Assembly (NCBI GenBank): GCA_017309115.1
Contig: JAFLEF010000012.1
Span: 1-64,000, forward strand
DNA length: 64,000 nucleotides
Origin: Verrucomicrobiota bacterium
GTDB lineage: Bacteria > Verrucomicrobiota > Verrucomicrobiia > Limisphaerales > UBA9464
Reading direction: 5' to 3'
The first letter of the stretch is position 1, and each line of letters starts with the position of its first letter. Under the pieces are notes generated by a model, which saw only the letters and a list, made by a program, of their open reading frames with translations, was not told the DNA's origin and ran no database searches. Positions 35,536 to 44,579 of this stretch are shown piece after piece. The translations under genes were made by a program, and so were the position numbers.

Positions 35536-35985
35536 ATGGACCCGCAAGATCGGCAGGCTGTCATTGATGACGAGCATTTGAAGCTGCTGTCCCTCGGATA
35601 CCTGGTGTCCGGCGGATTTACGGCAGTGTTCTCGTTGTTCGGGCTGTTTTATGCCGGCATGGGACTCTTCATGCTCGCCGTCACCATGACCCAAAAGTCC
35701 AGCTCGGCTCCGCCGGTCGCGGTAGCCCTCCTGTTCGGCACCATGGGACTGTTGTTCCTCGCCATTTTTATCGTGGTCACCCTCTGCAAGTTCCGGGTCG
35801 CTTCGTGTTTGAAGCAACGGCGCGGCCGGACGTTCTGCCTGATCGTGGCCGGCCTGACGGCCATCGCGTTCCCCTACGGAACCATGCTAAGTGTGTTTAC
35901 TTTTCTCGTTCTTTGTCGTCCCAGCGTGGTCCAGCAATTCAACGCGCCGTCCGCCCCGACCGCCTCCGTTGGGCCTTCGGTCTGA
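35536..35985 (+). CDS. Small multi-pass membrane protein
   Basis: A 149-residue protein with three hydrophobic helices: residues about 20-50 (GYLVSGGFTAVFSLFGLFYA), 62-82 (VAVALLFGTMGLLFLAIFIV) and 98-127 (FCLIVAGLTAIAFPYGTMLS). The ends are polar and the C-terminus is Pro/Ser-rich. The pattern resembles small conserved membrane proteins found next to zinc-ribbon proteins in many Verrucomicrobiota. It starts 17 bp after the zinc-ribbon gene. No catalytic motif. Confidence 0.7.
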   Translation: MDPQDRQAVIDDEHLKLLSLGYLVSGGFTAVFSLFGLFYAGMGLFMLAVTMTQKSSSAPPVAVALLFGTMGLLFLAIFIVVTLCKFRVASCLKQRRGRTFCLIVAGLTAIAFPYGTMLSVFTFLVLCRPSVVQQFNAPSAPTASVGPSV

Positions 35986-36097
35986 AATAACGTTGGTCCG
36001 ACTCGGAGTCTGTTTTGAAGACTCGCGCAGAACTTTCCCAGGGCGTGGGGTTCAAGTCTGCCAGAGACGGATTCCTGTCTCCAGCGTCCCGTCCATC

Positions 36098-36709
36098 ATG
36101 AGTCCGATAACCCATCTCTTGATCAGCTGGAATATCGCGAACCTCCCGCGACACTCCTCGCAACGGGATCGAGCCCTCGTGACACTTGCTGGAATCGTGC
36201 CCGATCTGGATGGCGTCGGACTTGTCGCGGAGGGATTCACCCGAAACGCAGAGGAACCCCTGCTCTGGTGGACCCACTACCACCACGTCGCAGCCCATAA
36301 CCTAACTGCGGCATTGGCAGTCACCGCACTTGCCGCCCTCCTCGCAAACGGTCGACGGCCGACCGCCCTTCTGGCCGGGATCGCGTTCCACCTGCACCTG
36401 GTGTGCGATGTTATCGGATCGCGCGGCGCCGATGGTTATCCCTGGCCCATCGCCTATTTCTGGCCGTTTTCGAACTCCATCCTGTGGACGTGGTCGGGGC
36501 AGTGGTCGCTCAACGCTTGGCCGAACTTCGCCATTACGGCAGTAGCGCTAACGACCACGCTGCTGCTTGGCTGGCGTCGAGGCTACTCCCCCTTGGAACT
36601 GATGTCGTCTCAGCTGGATCAGCGGTTTGTGGCCGCGCTTCGTCAGCGATTCCCGCGAGCGTCTGATCCCGTAGCCGCCGACGGCAGGAGGCGCCATTCA
36701 GTCTCCTAA
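36098..36709 (+). CDS. YbcI/DUF457-like metal-dependent hydrolase family membrane protein
   Basis: A 203-residue protein from the ATG at 36098 (MSPITHLLISWNIANLPRHS). It has the DUF457-type pattern: an N-terminal histidine motif (SPITHLLISW), AGIVPDLDGVGL, WWTHYHHVAAHNLTAAL and FHLHLVCDVIGSRG, with several membrane helices. The conserved Asp and His residues suggest a membrane-bound metal-dependent hydrolase. The last about 12 residues (VAADGRRRHSVS) and the stop are encoded by the first copy of the 107-bp element, so the element supplies a new C-terminus. Confidence 0.78.
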   Translation: MSPITHLLISWNIANLPRHSSQRDRALVTLAGIVPDLDGVGLVAEGFTRNAEEPLLWWTHYHHVAAHNLTAALAVTALAALLANGRRPTALLAGIAFHLHLVCDVIGSRGADGYPWPIAYFWPFSNSILWTWSGQWSLNAWPNFAITAVALTTTLLLGWRRGYSPLELMSSQLDQRFVAALRQRFPRASDPVAADGRRRHSVS

Positions 36710-37153
36710 CGCGTTCCTTGGAGTCCAGCGCGTGGAGTTCTCCGGGTCAGTCAGCGCCTCGTCCCCTCGGCGGCTACGGTCGGGCGACGCTCCGCGGACT
36801 CCTGACGCGTCACTTCGCCGGGACGCGATCGGCTCGGTGGAACCTCGCCCTACCGGGCGTAGCCGCCGACGGCAGGAGGCGCCATTCAGTCTCCTGACGC
36901 GTTCCTTAGAATCCAGCGCGTGAAGTTCTCCGGGTCAGTCAGCGCCTCGTCCCCTCGGCGGCTACGGTCGGGCGACGCTCCGCGGACTCCTGACGCGTCA
37001 CTTCGCCAGGACGCGATCGGCTCGGTGGAACCTCGCCCTACCGGGCGTAGCCGCCGACGGCAGGAGGCGCCATTCAGTCTCCTGACGCGTTCATTGGAAT
37101 CCAGTGCGTGAAGTTCTCCCGATAAGTCAGCGCCTCGTCCCCTCGGCGGCTAC
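36671..37153. repeat. Tandem array of three 107-bp elements on a 188-bp period
   Basis: Complete elements are at 36671-36777, 36859-36965 and 37047-37153; each start is exactly 188 bp from the next. The two 81-bp spacers between them are nearly identical, so the repeating unit includes the spacer (CGGTCGGGCGACGCTCCGCG onward). All three copies share the terminal inverted repeats and interior motif GCGCGTTCCTTGGAGTCCAG with few changes. The high identity suggests recent tandem duplication. The remainder of 36710-37216 holds no gene. Confidence 0.92.
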
Positions 37154-37216
37154 GGACCTCTGTGGCAGATGGACGCATTGACTTGGCGACGCTCCTTCGC
37201 CTAACTTCCGGCTTCG

Positions 37217-37591
37217 ATGGTGCGTTGGGTCCAAGCAGTAGCAGTAGTGCTCCTCACGATTTCGCTGGGGTTGCACTGGGCCGTGCTGCAGACCGCCGCC
37301 TGGGCCGGCATGCTGGTGACCTACTCCCAGGACGCGTCTTGGCAGACTGCCGTCAACAAAACCTTCGATGGGCAGCATCCCTGTCAGCTGTGCCGGTTGG
37401 TCAAAGCCGGTCGCTCGGCCGAAAAGACCCCGGAAACCCAGCTGAAAGTCTCCAAGATTGAGGCCTGTTCCCCCGTCGAACTGGTGATTGACGTGACCTC
37501 GCCCGAAGTCGCCATCCTGGTTCCCCTCGAGTCGCCCTGTCCCGAGGGTCGATCCGACTCTCCGCTCTCGCCGCCTCCCCGCGGCGCCTAA
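37217..37591 (+). CDS. Small exported protein with conserved HPCQLC motif
   Basis: A 124-residue protein starting at ATG with an N-terminal membrane or signal segment (VQAVAVVLLTISLGLHWAV), followed by WAGMLVTYSQDASWQTAVNK, TFDGQHPCQLCRLVK and a variable C-terminus. The TFDGxHPCxLC motif recurs, in my recollection, in small exported proteins of Verrucomicrobiota. The CxxC could bind a metal or form a disulfide. It sits at the head of the 37-45 kb plus-strand cluster. Function unknown. Confidence 0.65.
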   Translation: MVRWVQAVAVVLLTISLGLHWAVLQTAAWAGMLVTYSQDASWQTAVNKTFDGQHPCQLCRLVKAGRSAEKTPETQLKVSKIEACSPVELVIDVTSPEVAILVPLESPCPEGRSDSPLSPPPRGA

Positions 37592-37799
37592 TCCGAACCG
37601 TTCGAGCCCCAGTCATCCGGTGCGGCCCTAGGTGGCCGCCGGATTACAGGCAGAACTCACCCGCCACGGTTCGTCGTTTCTCCCCCCGACGGTTTCTCAT
37701 CCCCGTCGCGTTTCGGGCTCATTCCGGCCCGATCCCCTCGAAATCATTCCGGTGTCGCGCCTAATCCGGAGTTTAACGTCAGTCCTTGGGTCATTTCTG

Positions 37800-40421
37800 A
37801 TGGATCTTAAACGAAACCTCTTGTTCTTGTCCGTGCTCCTTCTGTTGGGGATGAAGCCGGGCCAAGGCTTCGCCGCGCCCAACTTCTCCCACTTCGAAGG
37901 TCGCCAAGTTCATCCGCTCGCCGTCACGCCGAATGAGCGCCACTTGCTGGCCGTGAACACCCTCGAAGGCCGTCTTTCAGTGTTCCGACTACCCGAGTCC
38001 CACTCCGAACCGATCCTCATCTCGGAGATTCCGGTCGGACTAGAACCGGTCTCCGTCCGTGCCCGAACCGACGACGAGGTCTGGGTCGTCAATGAGGTGT
38101 CCGACTCGGTGGCCATCGTTTCCCTTTCCGAGAACCGGGTCGTGGCCACGCTGTCGTGTCCCGATGAACCCTCCGATGTGGTCTTCACCGAAGGCCTCGC
38201 GTGGGTGAGCTGCTCGCGCAGCGGTGTCTTGCGAGTCTTTGACGTCAATCTTCGAACTGAATCCGTTTCCATTCCCCTGACCGGCAACCTGCCCCGCGCC
38301 TTGGCGGTCAATTCCGACGGCTCCCGGATCTACGTAGCCTTTCAGCATTCCGGCAACCGAACCACGATTCTGCCCGCCGCCAAGGCCTCGCCCCAGATCG
38401 CCCCTACCAACCCCGAACTGCCGCCGGCGGTCACCACGGCGGAAATTGTCCGCGCTGATGATCCTCGGGTAACATTCACGGTTTTGGATCACGACGTCGC
38501 CGAAGTATCTGTGACGGAGCGAAAGGTCCTCCGCTATTTCAGTGATATCGGAACCACCTTGTTCCATCTGGCCGTCCGACCCGGTTCGTCGGAACTCTGG
38601 ATCACCGCCACCGATTCCAAGAATCACCTGCGCTATGAACCTCAGCTGAAGGGCCGCTTCATTGACCACCGGTTAGCCAAGCTGCGACTCGCGAACGGAA
38701 CCTCCACCGTCTTCGACCTGAATCCCGGAATCGACCCTGGGGTCCTTCCCAACCCCGCGGCCCAAGCTACGGCCTTGGCCGAACCCACTTCGCTACTGTT
38801 CGCCGACGACGGGCAAACCGCCTGGGTCGCTGCCTTCGGCTCCGATCGAATCGCGCGAATCGATCTGACCACCGGTCAGATAGTTGAACGCCTTGACCTT
38901 CGCCTTCCGACGGCGGAGGTACCCATTCCGAACTCGCGACACATGCGCGGACCCCGGGGATTGGCGTGGTCGGCGCAACGAGACCGACTCTACGTCCTGA
39001 ATAAGCTGTCCAGCACCGTCTCGGTGGTGAATCCCTCGACCGCCTCGGTGGAGATCGAAGTTCCCCTGGGCAGTGTCATTTCCCTGCCGCCGGAAGCGCG
39101 GGAGGGTCGCGGCTTCCTGTTCGATGCCCGCCTGTCCGGAAACGGCCTCTCTTCCTGTGGCAGCTGCCATCCCGATGCCGACATCGATGGACTGGCTTGG
39201 GACCTCGGGGACCCCAGTGGCCAGATGACGTCGGTAATCGGCTACAACTTCGCGGTTCACGAAACCACGCCCCGGGTCCGGGAACTGCACCCGATGAAGG
39301 GGCCGATGACCACTCAGACCCTGCGCGGACTGCGTTTCGACAAGCCGCTCCATTGGCGGGGGGATCGGGCGACTCTCAATCACTTCAACGTCACCTTCCG
39401 GGATCTCCTGGGCGGGCAACTGATTTCCGAACCGGACATGAGCGCGCTGGAGTCCTACCTCAGAACCCTGCGGCATCATCCCAACCCGAACCGCACCTTG
39501 GACAACGCCCTCGCCGCCACCGTCGCGGGTGGCAATCCGACCCGGGGCCGAACGCTCTTCAACACCCACAACAATCATTGCTCGGTCTGCCACGTGCTTC
39601 CGGACGGCTCGGACCACAATCTCGACGATCCGCGCAACTTCGGCGGCCGCCAACCGATGCAAACGCCGTCACTCGAAACGGTGTATCAACGGGCGCAGTT
39701 CAACTCCCGGACCGGCGAGAGCACGGTGACCGGGTTCGGCCTGGGACACGACGGCATCGGAGGCAAAACCTCCCTGCCCACCGTCCATTTTTACGATCTT
39801 GATGAGCTTCGCGGAGTGGACTTCGCGGACGTCACCGCTTTTTTGTTCAGCTTTGATACGGGCACCGCGCCGGCGGTGGGCCATCAGCGAACCATCAGCC
39901 GCACTACCGCCACGAGTCTGGAGTGGTTGGCCGCCCTGACGCTGTGGGAAGGCCAAGCCGCTCGCACCAATGGCTGCGACCTGGTGGTCGTCGGCCAGCG
40001 TGCCGGAGAGCGGGTTCAGCTCCTCTACGCACCGGAGCAGCAACTCTACCTTCCAGCCGATCCGAACCAGACTCCCCTCTCACGGGAGCAACTGCTGAGC
40101 GGTCTGGAACCCGGCGAAGCGCTCACCTTCCTCGGCACCCTTCCCGGCGACGGCTCCCGTTGGATCAGCGATCACAATGGGAACGGAATAGCGGACACCT
40201 CCGAACCCACGCCGCTTCTGAAAGTGCAATCGGACGCGACCTCACTCCATCTCCAGTGGTCCGACTGGGGTTCCGGCTGGCTTCTGGAATCCGCCGCCAC
40301 GCCTGCGGGTCCCTGGCTTCCCAATCTGGAACGTCGTCGCCGCGCCGGCGGGATCGTGGAAGTTGAGTCCCCCAACGCCTCGTTCCCGTCTGAATTCCAT
40401 CGTCTGCGCCGGCTCTGGTAG
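37800..40421 (+). CDS. Beta-propeller di-heme (cytochrome c peroxidase-like) protein
   Basis: An 873-residue exported protein. The ATG at 37800 starts a signal peptide (MDLKRNLLFLSVLLLLGMKP). Residues about 30-430 are a YVTN-type beta-propeller (MRGPRGLAWSAQRDRLYVLN, STVSVVNPSTASVEIEV). Two CxxCH haem-binding motifs follow, SCGSCHPDADIDGLAWD near 452 and HCSVCHVLPDGSDH near 595, with LRGLRFDKPLHWRGDRATL between them; this resembles the di-haem cytochrome c peroxidase/MauG-type core. The last about 100 residues form a C-terminal beta tail. It is probably a periplasmic or surface electron-transfer enzyme. The next gene starts 51 bp later. Confidence 0.85.
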   Translation: MDLKRNLLFLSVLLLLGMKPGQGFAAPNFSHFEGRQVHPLAVTPNERHLLAVNTLEGRLSVFRLPESHSEPILISEIPVGLEPVSVRARTDDEVWVVNEVSDSVAIVSLSENRVVATLSCPDEPSDVVFTEGLAWVSCSRSGVLRVFDVNLRTESVSIPLTGNLPRALAVNSDGSRIYVAFQHSGNRTTILPAAKASPQIAPTNPELPPAVTTAEIVRADDPRVTFTVLDHDVAEVSVTERKVLRYFSDIGTTLFHLAVRPGSSELWITATDSKNHLRYEPQLKGRFIDHRLAKLRLANGTSTVFDLNPGIDPGVLPNPAAQATALAEPTSLLFADDGQTAWVAAFGSDRIARIDLTTGQIVERLDLRLPTAEVPIPNSRHMRGPRGLAWSAQRDRLYVLNKLSSTVSVVNPSTASVEIEVPLGSVISLPPEAREGRGFLFDARLSGNGLSSCGSCHPDADIDGLAWDLGDPSGQMTSVIGYNFAVHETTPRVRELHPMKGPMTTQTLRGLRFDKPLHWRGDRATLNHFNVTFRDLLGGQLISEPDMSALESYLRTLRHHPNPNRTLDNALAATVAGGNPTRGRTLFNTHNNHCSVCHVLPDGSDHNLDDPRNFGGRQPMQTPSLETVYQRAQFNSRTGESTVTGFGLGHDGIGGKTSLPTVHFYDLDELRGVDFADVTAFLFSFDTGTAPAVGHQRTISRTTATSLEWLAALTLWEGQAARTNGCDLVVVGQRAGERVQLLYAPEQQLYLPADPNQTPLSREQLLSGLEPGEALTFLGTLPGDGSRWISDHNGNGIADTSEPTPLLKVQSDATSLHLQWSDWGSGWLLESAATPAGPWLPNLERRRRAGGIVEVESPNASFPSEFHRLRRLW

Positions 40422-40472
40422 CCCGTCTTTTTTTCCTAATTGAAAACCTCAAGTACACCGCAATTGCCGTTT

Positions 40473-43400
40473 ATGAAACTGACTCTCGCCCGCCTGGTGC
40501 GATGGCTGCGGCCCGCCACTGTGGCGGCTGCGCTGATTCCGACCGCGGTTCAAGGCCATGAAGCCGAACCCGTGGAGTTCAATGCCGTCGGCATCCCCTA
40601 CGCCTGGCAGATCGAATTGGACGACCAGGAATCGACTCACATTGAAGCGGATCACGTCGGCGCCTGGAGCTGGGACGAAGACGGCTTCCCGGCGACGGCC
40701 AAGGGATGGACCCACACGTCGAAGTGGGTGAAATTGAATCTGACCGAACCCGCGGCGCTGACCCTGAAACTCGCCAGCGCCGCCGGTGTTCCCTGGCCGA
40801 GCAACGAGGATCCGACGCGTCTGGCCGGAACGAACCTGTTCCCCTCCTTTAGCCTCTATCGCGGTTGGGACACCGATGCTGGACTGATGACCAATGCCGA
40901 CGGTTCCACCCTCGATCAGGACCACACCTTCAACAACCGCGGTAACATCGTCTGGGCGGAAGACGTCACCTACCTCGATCACCTCGACAACTCCACCGCC
41001 CACGAAGCCACCCGAACCTGGATCCTCCCGGCCGGGCACTACACGATCAACCTCGGCGGCAACTCGCCCGCCACCGTCGCCGAAGGGCGTCAGGGCTACC
41101 ACGCGACTTTCAGCACCACTCCGGCTCCGGTCTCGCTGACCAACGCGGCGCTCGCCGCGGTGGAGTTCGATCCGGTGGGCATTCCGTACGCCTGGAGCCT
41201 GAGCCTGGATGACCAAGCCTCGGCCGAAACGCCGCCCGCACACGTCGGCGCCTGGAGCTGGGATGAAGATGGCTTCCCGGCTACTGCCAAGGGTTGGACC
41301 CACACCTCCGCCTTTGTGAAAGTGCTGCTCACTCGTCCGGCTCTCTTTACCCTCAAGCTCACCAGCGCCGCCGGCGTTCCCTGGCCGAGCAACGAAGATC
41401 CGACGCGTCTGGCCGGAACGAACCTGTTCCCCTCCTTCAGCCTCTACCGGGGTTGGGACACCGATGCCGGGCTGATGACCAATGCCGACGGAACTACGCT
41501 GGACCAGGACCACACCTTCAACAACCGGGGTGACATCGTCTGGGCCGAGGACGTCACCTACCTCGATCACCTCGACAATTCCACCGCCCACGAAGCCACC
41601 CGAACCTGGATCCTCCCCGCCGGGCACTACACGATCAACCTGGGCGGCAACTCGCCCGCCACCGTCGCCGAAGGACGTCAGGGCTACCACGCCACCTTCA
41701 CGACGACCCCGGCTCCGGCGGACATCGTCAACGCCTCGCTCGCCGCAGTGGAGTTCAATCCCGTCGGCATTCCCTATGGTTGGGATCTGACCCTCGGTGC
41801 CAACAGCTCCGCCCAAACCCTCCCCGACCACGTCGGTGCCTGGAGCTGGGACGAAGACGGCTTCCCCGCCACCGCCAAGGGATGGACCCACACCTCGAAG
41901 TGGGTGAAGTTGAATCTGACCGAACCAGCGGCGCTAACCCTGAAACTCGCCAGCGCCGCCGGCGTTCCCTGGCCGAGCAACGGGGATCCGGCGCGTCTGG
42001 CCGGAACGAACCTGTTCCCCTCGTTCAGTCTCTACCGCGGCTGGGACACCGATGCCGGGCTGATGACCAATGCCGACGGAACTACGCTGGACCAGGACCA
42101 CACCTTCAACAACCGGGGTGACATCGTCTGGGCCGAGGACGTCACCTACCTCGATCACCTCGACAACTCCACCACCCACGAAGCCACCCGAACCTGGATC
42201 CTTCCGGCCGGGCACTACACGATCAACCTCGGCGGCAACTCGCCCGCCACCGTCGCCGAAGGGCGTCAGGGCTACCACGCGACTTTCAGCACCACTCCGG
42301 CTTCGGTCTCGCTGACCAACGCCTCGCTCGCCGCCGTGGAGTTCGATCCGGTGGGCATTCCGTACGCCTGGAGCCTGAGCCTGGATGACCAAGCCTCAGC
42401 CGAAACGCCGCCCGCACACGTCGGCGCCTGGAGCTGGGATGAAGATGGCTTCCCGGCTACTGCCAAGGGTTGGACCCACACCTCCGCCTTTGTGAAAGTG
42501 CTGCTCACTCGTCCGGCTCTCTTTACCCTCAAGCTCACCAGCGCCGCCGGCGTTCCTTGGCCGAGCAACGAAGATCCGGCGCGTCTGGCCGGAACGAACC
42601 TGTTCCCCTCCTTCAGCCTTTACCGCGGCTGGGATACGGATGCCGGGCTGATGACCAATGCCGACGGTTCCACCCTCGATCAGGACCACACCTTCAACAA
42701 CCGGGGCGACATCGTCTGTGCGGAAGACGTCACCTACCTCGATCACCTCGACAACTCCACCGCCCACGAAGCCACCCGAACCTGGCTGCTCGCCGCTGGC
42801 GAATACACGATCAACCTTGGCGGCAATTCCCCGGCCACCGTCGCCGAAGGACGTCAGGGCTACCAAGCCACCTTCACGACGACCCCGGCTCCGGCGGACA
42901 TCGTCAACGCCTCGCTTGCCGCGGTGGAGTTCAATCCTGTCGGCATTCCCTATGGTTGGGATCTGACCCTCGGTGCCAACAGCTCCGCCCAAACCCTGCC
43001 CGACCACGTCGGTGCCTGGAGCTGGGACGAAGACGGCTTCCCCGCAACCGCCAAGGGATGGACCCACACCTCAAAGTGGGTGAAATTGAACCTGACTGAA
43101 CCCGCACTTTTGACGCTCACTCTGGAATCAGCCGACGCCGTCCCCTGGCCGAGCAACGAAAATCCCGCCCGTCTGGCCGGCACCAACCTATTCCCCTCCT
43201 TCAGCGTGTACGCAGGCTGGGATACCGATGCCGGGCTCATGACCAATTCCGACGGTTCCACCCTCGATCAGGACCATACCTTCAACAACCGGGGCAACAT
43301 CGTCTGGGCCGAGGACGTCACCTACCTCGATCACCTCGACAACTCGCAACGTCATCGCGCGACTCGGACCTGGGCTCTGCCCGCCGGTCATTACACGATC

Positions 43401-44546
43401 AACCTCGGGGGCAATTCTCCGGCCGTCGTCGCCGAGGGGCGTCAGGGCTACGTTGCCAAATTCGTCACCCGTCCCAACCACGGTCTAGCCCTCCAGTCCC
43501 ACCACGACCTGCAGAGTGTCAACGACCAGGGTATCAGCACTTGGACCGGGTCAACTCCGTTTGTCATGTCGGGTGTCCTTCTGAACAACCCTGAGGAATT
43601 TCTCGATGCCACACCCGGATTCTTGCCCTTCACCGTCGAGAACACCTTCCGGCTGGGGGGACAGTGGCAGATCTTCTTCCAATCCGTGGATCCGGCGGAT
43701 CGCGGCGGCACCGCCGGCTGGATGGGGCAGAACTATGGGAACCTGCCTTTCCTCCGAGATACCGAACTGAGTTATCCCGACGCCGAGTGGCAGGCTGAAA
43801 TCGCCCGACTCAGCCGAGATCCCGCCACGGGTCACGTCTTCCGGGCAGGCGATCTGATCCAAGTGATCGCCCGTCGCACTCTGGACTTCGCCGGCAAGCG
43901 TAACGTCAACGAGGCCCATGAACGTGTCACCGACGCGGACTGGGAAATCCACCTCCTCCAGGCGGACTACGGCCTGCCGCAACCGGAAGTCATCACCCTC
44001 GATCAGCTGGTCCGACCCGACGATGGCAATCCCGCCACCAGCGAATTCCTCTTCGACGCCACGCGCGCAACGGGACCGGAGCGTTGGCAAGGGCAACGCG
44101 TCCACCTGGCGGGCGTCTCGCTGACCGATGCCTCCGGTTGGGGCAAGACTGAGTTCAGCGAACGAGTCGGCACCATCACCGATGGAACCGGACGTTCTTT
44201 CCGGGTCCGCTTCCCGCTGCTGAATCTCGGACCGGCACCGCAATCGAACTTCGAAATCGTCGGAATTTTGGATCAAGACTCCGGCTCAGGCATCGATGGA
44301 ACCACAGGCTACGAACTCTTCATCCAACAGGTGATCACGCCGCCGGTTGCCCTGACCGTCGTCGTGGCCGATGAGAACCACGTGACACTGTCCTGGCCGG
44401 CGTCGGCTGGGGCCAAAGTTCCGGTGAGCGGCACAAGCCTCACGGGGCCATGGACACCAGTGGCTGAGGCTCCCATCGCCATGGGCGACCGGTATCAAGT
44501 GACCGTTCCAGTTACGGGTTCGGCGCACTTCTTCCAACTGCCGTAA
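40473..44546 (+). CDS. Exported protein with five 196-residue tandem repeats
   Basis: A 1357-residue protein from the ATG at 40473 (signal region MKLTLARLVRWLRP, then ATVAAALIPTAVQG). Residues 35-1014 are five near-identical repeats of exactly 196 residues, each containing VEFNPVGIPYGWDL, HVGAWSWDEDGFPATAKGWT, WPSNEDPARLAGTNLFPSFS, YRGWDTDAGLMTNADGT, VTYLDHLDNSTAHEATRTW and HYTINLGGNSPATVAEGRQ. Each repeat looks like a beta-sandwich, comparable to PPC-type domains of exported proteins. The C-terminal 340 residues are different (GLALQSHHDLQSVNDQG, a DUF-like segment, and a final beta tail). Likely a surface protein; ligand unknown. It sits between the di-haem protein and a pseudopilin. Confidence 0.85.
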   Translation: MKLTLARLVRWLRPATVAAALIPTAVQGHEAEPVEFNAVGIPYAWQIELDDQESTHIEADHVGAWSWDEDGFPATAKGWTHTSKWVKLNLTEPAALTLKLASAAGVPWPSNEDPTRLAGTNLFPSFSLYRGWDTDAGLMTNADGSTLDQDHTFNNRGNIVWAEDVTYLDHLDNSTAHEATRTWILPAGHYTINLGGNSPATVAEGRQGYHATFSTTPAPVSLTNAALAAVEFDPVGIPYAWSLSLDDQASAETPPAHVGAWSWDEDGFPATAKGWTHTSAFVKVLLTRPALFTLKLTSAAGVPWPSNEDPTRLAGTNLFPSFSLYRGWDTDAGLMTNADGTTLDQDHTFNNRGDIVWAEDVTYLDHLDNSTAHEATRTWILPAGHYTINLGGNSPATVAEGRQGYHATFTTTPAPADIVNASLAAVEFNPVGIPYGWDLTLGANSSAQTLPDHVGAWSWDEDGFPATAKGWTHTSKWVKLNLTEPAALTLKLASAAGVPWPSNGDPARLAGTNLFPSFSLYRGWDTDAGLMTNADGTTLDQDHTFNNRGDIVWAEDVTYLDHLDNSTTHEATRTWILPAGHYTINLGGNSPATVAEGRQGYHATFSTTPASVSLTNASLAAVEFDPVGIPYAWSLSLDDQASAETPPAHVGAWSWDEDGFPATAKGWTHTSAFVKVLLTRPALFTLKLTSAAGVPWPSNEDPARLAGTNLFPSFSLYRGWDTDAGLMTNADGSTLDQDHTFNNRGDIVCAEDVTYLDHLDNSTAHEATRTWLLAAGEYTINLGGNSPATVAEGRQGYQATFTTTPAPADIVNASLAAVEFNPVGIPYGWDLTLGANSSAQTLPDHVGAWSWDEDGFPATAKGWTHTSKWVKLNLTEPALLTLTLESADAVPWPSNENPARLAGTNLFPSFSVYAGWDTDAGLMTNSDGSTLDQDHTFNNRGNIVWAEDVTYLDHLDNSQRHRATRTWALPAGHYTINLGGNSPAVVAEGRQGYVAKFVTRPNHGLALQSHHDLQSVNDQGISTWTGSTPFVMSGVLLNNPEEFLDATPGFLPFTVENTFRLGGQWQIFFQSVDPADRGGTAGWMGQNYGNLPFLRDTELSYPDAEWQAEIARLSRDPATGHVFRAGDLIQVIARRTLDFAGKRNVNEAHERVTDADWEIHLLQADYGLPQPEVITLDQLVRPDDGNPATSEFLFDATRATGPERWQGQRVHLAGVSLTDASGWGKTEFSERVGTITDGTGRSFRVRFPLLNLGPAPQSNFEIVGILDQDSGSGIDGTTGYELFIQQVITPPVALTVVVADENHVTLSWPASAGAKVPVSGTSLTGPWTPVAEAPIAMGDRYQVTVPVTGSAHFFQLP
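40575..43514 (+). repeat. Five exact 588-bp tandem repeats in the coding region
   Basis: The marker GAGTTC that opens each unit begins at 40575, 41163, 41751, 42339 and 42927, every step being 588 bp. Units 2 and 4 are almost the same, and units 3 and 5 are close to each other (GWDLTLGANSSAQTL), giving an A-B-C-B-C order, with unit 1 a variant. Third codon positions also match, so the copies are recent or kept alike by gene conversion. Confidence 0.92.
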
Positions 44547-44579
44547 GCACAAGCATCGGCGTCACCACCACTCCCAATC

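Noticed and set aside
36671..37153. CRISPR array as an explanation for the regular repeats
   Set aside because: The repeats are 107 bp with near-identical 81-bp spacers, not short repeats with unique spacers, and no cas genes are present.
40449..43067. Long minus-strand open frames under the five repeats (for example 480 codons)
   Set aside because: They repeat with the same 588-bp period because the sense repeats do; they have no start context and no protein-like pattern.
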